From Bryum argenteum (Eukaryota; Streptophyta; Bryopsida; Bryales; Bryaceae), in contig CM073322.1 in NCBI GenBank assembly GCA_037043015.1, positions 4,723,601 through 4,787,600 on the forward strand: DNA of 64,000 nucleotides. The letters run 5' to 3'. A program made the position numbers and the translations under genes. Below, one piece after another: positions 60,325 to 64,000 of this stretch. Position 1 is the stretch's first letter; each line of letters begins with the position of its first letter. A model generated the notes under the pieces. The model saw only the letters and a program-made list of their open reading frames with translations, did no database searches and was not told where the DNA came from.

Positions 60325-60589
60325 GGTCCATTCGAACCACCCTCCATGTTCGTGTTATCAATATCCGTCGCCATGAAGAATAGGGAGTATTTAAAATACC
60401 CCAAGATATCCCAAGTATGCAAAAATTCGATCAAAGACCCTGCAAGTATCACGACGACTTCCCGCCACCACAAATGCAAAGACACGAGAAGCTAATGCCC
60501 ACGGTTGCAGCTCGAGAGATGGATGAATACAAGGAGAAGTGAGGGGAAATGAGGCCCCAAAGGCCTTTTATCCCCCCCTCCCAACCCTA

Positions 60590-60815
60590 GAGACCGGCCG
60601 CCGGACGGTCGCTCGGCCAATCACGGCCACGCGGCCGTCTTGGCCGGCCGGCCCGCCGACCGATCGTGGCGGTCGATCGATCGACGACCGATCGGGGCCG
60701 GCCGACCGTCATTGCCGACCGATGTGGCCGGCCGATCGTGGCGCTCGATGCTTGGCCGACCGTCTGCCGGCCGACCGATGTCGTCGCCGACCAACGCCGA
60801 CCGACCGATGTGGGC
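60590..60815. repeat. Right CpG-dense array of CCGACCGATGTGGCCGG units
   Basis: Tandem near-palindromic words (GGCCGGCCGA, CGATCGTGGCG, GACCGATGT) for about 225 bp. It mirrors the left array and lies just upstream of the minus-strand RING gene. It is followed by a T-rich tract (60826-60855). Confidence 0.82.
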
Positions 60816-61517
60816 GGCGCGTTTTTTTTTAAATTTTTTTTTCAAATTTTTTTAAAAATAAAAATTAGGAAATTATATATATATATATTTATTTAAAATT
60901 CAGAGATCTTACATAGCATAGGATCCTTTTTTATTTCGCAAAGTTTTTTGTTATTTGATTCTCGGTGATTATTACACACCAAATAAGGAATCCTATGTTG
61001 ATTTCTGAAATGCAATATATTATTTCTCACGGATACATCTTAACCCCTAAAAATCCACAATGTTTCGGGAGCCTGAAATCCCAGCACAGACGACTATGTA
61101 CTATTGGGGGTACGTCCAATATTTTTGGAAATTATTGATAATTTCATCCGTAGGATCTTGAAGTAGACTACCATTGGTAGTACTGTGAATATTTTTAACC
61201 GTTGGATCATCACTAGATGTGAGATCATAACGTTTAAAGTTGACTGTAAATTATTTTTTCCTTCACTGTAAACGCCGAATTGGTGGCCGTGGTCGTTTAG
61301 GGGTTAACTCTAAATTTTAAGTTCATAACCATTTTGAGTGGACTCTTTAAAGTGTAAATCTTCACAAATTAATAGATGTTTCAAACATAAGGCATTCATT
61401 TGGTTTCGAATCAATATCTTTCTTCTCTATTTTCCTTTTGTAATTTAATTGACCATTGGCTTCATGAATCAAACTTTTAACCACATGACCTACAACAGTA
61501 ACTCTATTCCAATATTG
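60816..61517. repeat. Repeat D copy 1, flanking the right array, split by a MITE
   Basis: From the T-rich tract to CCAATATTG at 61517 this segment matches 62790-63187 (copy 2), after removal of the 260-bp MITE at 61044-61303. Shared runs include GCATAGGATCC, GGAATCCTATGTTGATTT, CACGGATACAT, TTTTAAGTTCATAACCATTT and ACATGACCTACAA. Confidence 0.75.
61044..61303. mobile_element. TTAA-flanked MITE, family F (260 bp)
   Basis: TTAA lies at 61040-61043 and 61304-61307; the ends are CCCCTAAAAATCCAC and, in reverse complement, CCCCTAAACGACCAC. The interior carries the common motifs CCGTAGGATCTTGAAGTAG and AACCGTTGGATCATC, and GTGAGATCATAACGTTT. The unoccupied site is visible in repeat D copy 2. Confidence 0.87.
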
Positions 61518-61734
61518 CATGGTTGAGAATGTCAATTGGAGTATCCTAATCTTAATGTAGGACACTTATTTTGGAACTCATCCTAAAGAGTTATTCATAC
61601 ATCCTAAACCATAAACCACAAATCCTATCCACGAGTGATTTTATCCACTAGATACTCTAAATGAAGAAGAGATGCCTATTTAAAATTTTATATTTTCAAA
61701 ACAATCAATCGAAGAAAGAGTTATATGACTTATA

Positions 61735-62096
61735 TCAGAAATTACTAGAAATTGTGAAGATTATTTTTGTAATCTTTCAACAGTACCCTTGTGAAATAGA
61801 CAAACATTTTGACTTGGGTCACTTTGGAACTGAAGTAGTAAATTGTTCATGAACATATTTCCAAAAAAGAATTTCAAACAAAGACTAAATTTAACTGCCC
61901 TTAATGGACTTCAAACGTAAATATTATAGATGTAGGTTGTAAATTTGGAATTTGGATATGCAAATTTTAGCACATGCACTTTGCGGTGTAAGGACCACCT
62001 AGACAAAATTTAATAAAAAATTATTACTTTTGACCTCTTCATATAAGCTGCCCGAAATAGGAAACCTCCACTTTGGTGTCAATGGATCTTTAGGGG
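61735..62096. repeat. Family C MITE, right part
   Basis: It matches 39385-39748 of the family C element: ATTACTAGAAATTGTGAAG, GAACATATTTCCAAAAAAGA, AACTGCCC and CTGCCCGAAAT. It ends GGATCTTTAGGGG before TTAA 62097-62100, giving the intact version of the end that is split at 39748/40643. No matching left end is visible. Confidence 0.65.
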
Positions 62097-62100
62097 TTAA

Positions 62101-62595
62101 GAAGGAATATTTTAACAAAAATAAATTAAGGTGTACAATCAAAAGCATGGTCTTTAACTAATAATAAGAATTGGCCCCTTTGCCTTTGCTTTCCTTAAAA
62201 ACAAGGGCATGAACTCTCAATGCCTTCACAAATGAGAAAATTGACCACACTATATTGATTGTTAAATGTTTACTTCGATTCGAGCCAATTGGGCACAACA
62301 ACTCAAAAAGTGAGTGTATTGGCGTGGAGATTTGCTCGCCTTAACTCCCCTTGAAGAAAGTCCATTACTATGGATATATTTAAAGCCAAGAGTATCTTTG
62401 TCATAAAACATTCTCGCGTGGGACAAAAAGATATTCCCGACATTCTCTTGTCGAAAAATTCCTGTCCATATTTAGACGCCACGTGGAGCATAAAGACTAA
62501 ATATAGTACTTTTGAAAATGCGGTATGCAAGGCGAAGAAGCGATCGAAGTTGTGCAAACGGGAGTTTGGGGAGAGGCAAGAGGAGGAGGGGAAGG
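62101..62595. other. Gene-free stretch left of the second GC array
   Basis: Mostly AT-rich DNA, then a purine-rich lead-in (AGGAGGAGGGGAAGGGGG). No gene is seen. Confidence 0.5.
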
Positions 62596-63187
62596 GGGAC
62601 GCGGAAGGACCGACCGACCGGTCGCCGGGGGCGTGGTCGGTCCCCAAGCCGGGTCGGCGGTCGTCGGGCCGGTCGCCGGGCGATCGCGCCGGACGCCGGG
62701 ACGGTCGCCGATCGCCGGGCCGGTCGCCGGACGCCGGGCCAGTCGCCGGGCCGGTCGCACGCCCGCCCGATGGCGGCCAACTGAAATGGGGGCCAAAGTA
62801 CAGTTTTTATTTTATTTTTTTATTTTTTATTTTTTAAAAAAAACATTTCCTTAAATATATAACCTAAAAAAGATAAAATTGCATAGGATCCTTTTTTTAT
62901 TTCTCAAAGATTTCTGTTACTCGATTTTCAGTAATTACTACACAATGAGAAAGGAATCCTATGTTGATTTCCGAAATGCTAAGTATTCTTTTTTCACGGA
63001 TACATTTGAACTTTAAATTTTAAGTTCATAACCATTTCGAGTGAACTCCATAAAAGTATAGATCTTCACGAATTCAAAAATGTTTCGTACAAACACTACT
63101 TCAGTACTCATACGTTATGATCTATGAGGCTCTATGAATTAAACTCTGAGCCACATGACCTACAATAGTAACTCTATTCCAATATTG
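62596..63187. repeat. Repeat D copy 2 with its own GC-rich array
   Basis: A CpG-dense array (62606-62775; words CGGTCGCCGGGCCGG and GACGCCGGG) is followed by a T-rich tract and the same downstream sequence as copy 1, up to CCAATATTG. It lacks both genes and the family F MITE. It looks like a truncated or non-autonomous relative of the two-gene element's right end. Confidence 0.7.
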
Positions 63188-64000
63188 GTTTAAAATAGGC
63201 TATGAAATTGAAGACTCTGGAATCATAATTCGTATGTTGATGTTTTATATAGTACCTATATATTCTTTGCAATAAATTTGTGATTTATTCCATGTCAATA
63301 ACATCTTCAATCAAAAATGATAAATACAAAATAGATTTTTTTGCACACATTAACTATGCGATGTAGAGAAGTGCAACTTGTATCCATGTAAAATATAATT
63401 GAGAACTACACCATACATACAGTAATCCATTATTTTACATCCACACACAATTGTGTTTGCAAAGCTTTGCAACACAAAAACTAGGATTAAAATGAAATGT
63501 ACCCCAAATCCTCAAGACTAGAAACCCTAAACCCTAAACCCTATACCCTAAACCCTATACCCTAGAGGCCTACATAGTAATTCATACATCTTTAACCAAG
63601 AACTTAAAGTTTATCCTCAAGAGAATGTATCCATTACATACAGTAAATGAAGAAGTGGTGGCTCTTCAAAATATTCTATTCCCAAATCAATCAATCATAG
63701 TATACGAATAATCAATTTGATATAACATCTAATCCTAGTACTAATGTACTATACTTGTACAATATCAAATATGCTTAAAAATTTAGAAGTTGATGCCATT
63801 ATTGCCATATGTTAAACACTTAGAGGGTGGGATATTTTTTAAAATTTATTTGTCCCCCTATTTATTTCTCTTATTTTATGATTGCAAAAATAGTAACAAT
63901 GAAAACTTATTTCAATTACCTTGGTAAGAGGGAAATAAGTAACTATTCAAATCCATACAATAAGAATAATGCTACAATTAATCATATGTACTAGATTATA
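63188..64000. other. AT-rich end of the window
   Basis: No gene is supported. It contains the telomere-like patch listed separately. Confidence 0.5.
63522..63565. repeat. Interstitial telomere-like repeats (CCCTAAA)n
   Basis: Five to six units of AAACCCT, some in the variant form ATACCCT. CCCTAAA is the standard plant telomere repeat. It supports plant origin; such short interstitial runs are common near genes (telo-boxes) and in repeats. Confidence 0.85.

Larger units (their letters stand above)
53018..60815. mobile_element. Probable two-gene hAT-type element: transposase plus convergent RING-H2 gene, between GC-rich arrays
   Basis: The left boundary is set at CAGCGTCCGGACGTCC, a CA-starting hAT-like end; the right boundary is the outer edge of the second GC-rich array. 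Inside, a DUF659-type hAT transposase runs rightwards and a RING-H2/coiled-coil gene runs leftwards, meeting near 56.6-57.2 kb around an AT microsatellite. I did not find a matching right terminal repeat or 8-bp duplication, so single-element status is inference from symmetry: both genes start next to a CCGGCCG array and converge. Homology with a second copy suggests the true right end may lie beyond 60815, up to about 61517. Confidence 0.5.

Noticed and set aside
1-64000. CRISPR array, bacterial operon or prophage-like organisation
   Set aside because: No spaced identical repeats or prokaryotic gene layout; introns and plant families dominate.

Overview
The window looks like nuclear DNA of a land plant. 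The host genes have many short GT-AG introns. One is a close match to the plant RIN2/RIN3 family, and there is plant-type CCCTAAA telomeric repeat near the right edge. The species cannot be fixed from the sequence. A piggyBac transposase, rare in land plants, may point to a non-flowering lineage, but that is inference.

Left part (1-37 kb): three host genes in repeat-poor to moderately repetitive DNA. They are a RIN2/RIN3-like membrane RING-H2/CUE ubiquitin ligase (4110-8068, +, 12 exons), a P-loop kinase-like protein (14624-16334, -), and the WDR4/TRM82 subunit of the tRNA m7G46 methyltransferase (29167-32607, +, 10 exons). They show no operon-like link. Between them lie TTAA-flanked MITEs, a tRNA-derived SINE, a nested MITE pair and simple repeats.

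Right part (37-64 kb): almost wholly transposons. (i) A hAT element with a perfect 8-bp target duplication, 40740-44543. (ii) A piggyBac element, 44733-48935, flanked by TTAA, whose catalytic half is one uninterrupted reading frame. (iii) A probable two-gene element at about 53.0-60.8 kb: a DUF659/BED-type hAT transposase on + faces a RING-H2/coiled-coil gene on -, between two CpG-dense CCGGCCG arrays. (iv) Three PIF/Harbinger-like MITEs, two of them stacked inside the terminal repeat of another element.

The unifying pattern is a swarm of small elements whose ends read TTAA-CCCYTAAA...TTTARGGG-TTAA. TTAA is the piggyBac target site. One of them (23006-23580) matches the right 240 bp and the left 30 bp of the piggyBac element here. 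I read the swarm as non-autonomous piggyBac-type MITEs served by this or a related transposase. The most novel candidate is the convergent hAT-plus-RING element. All coordinates and alignments were done by eye.
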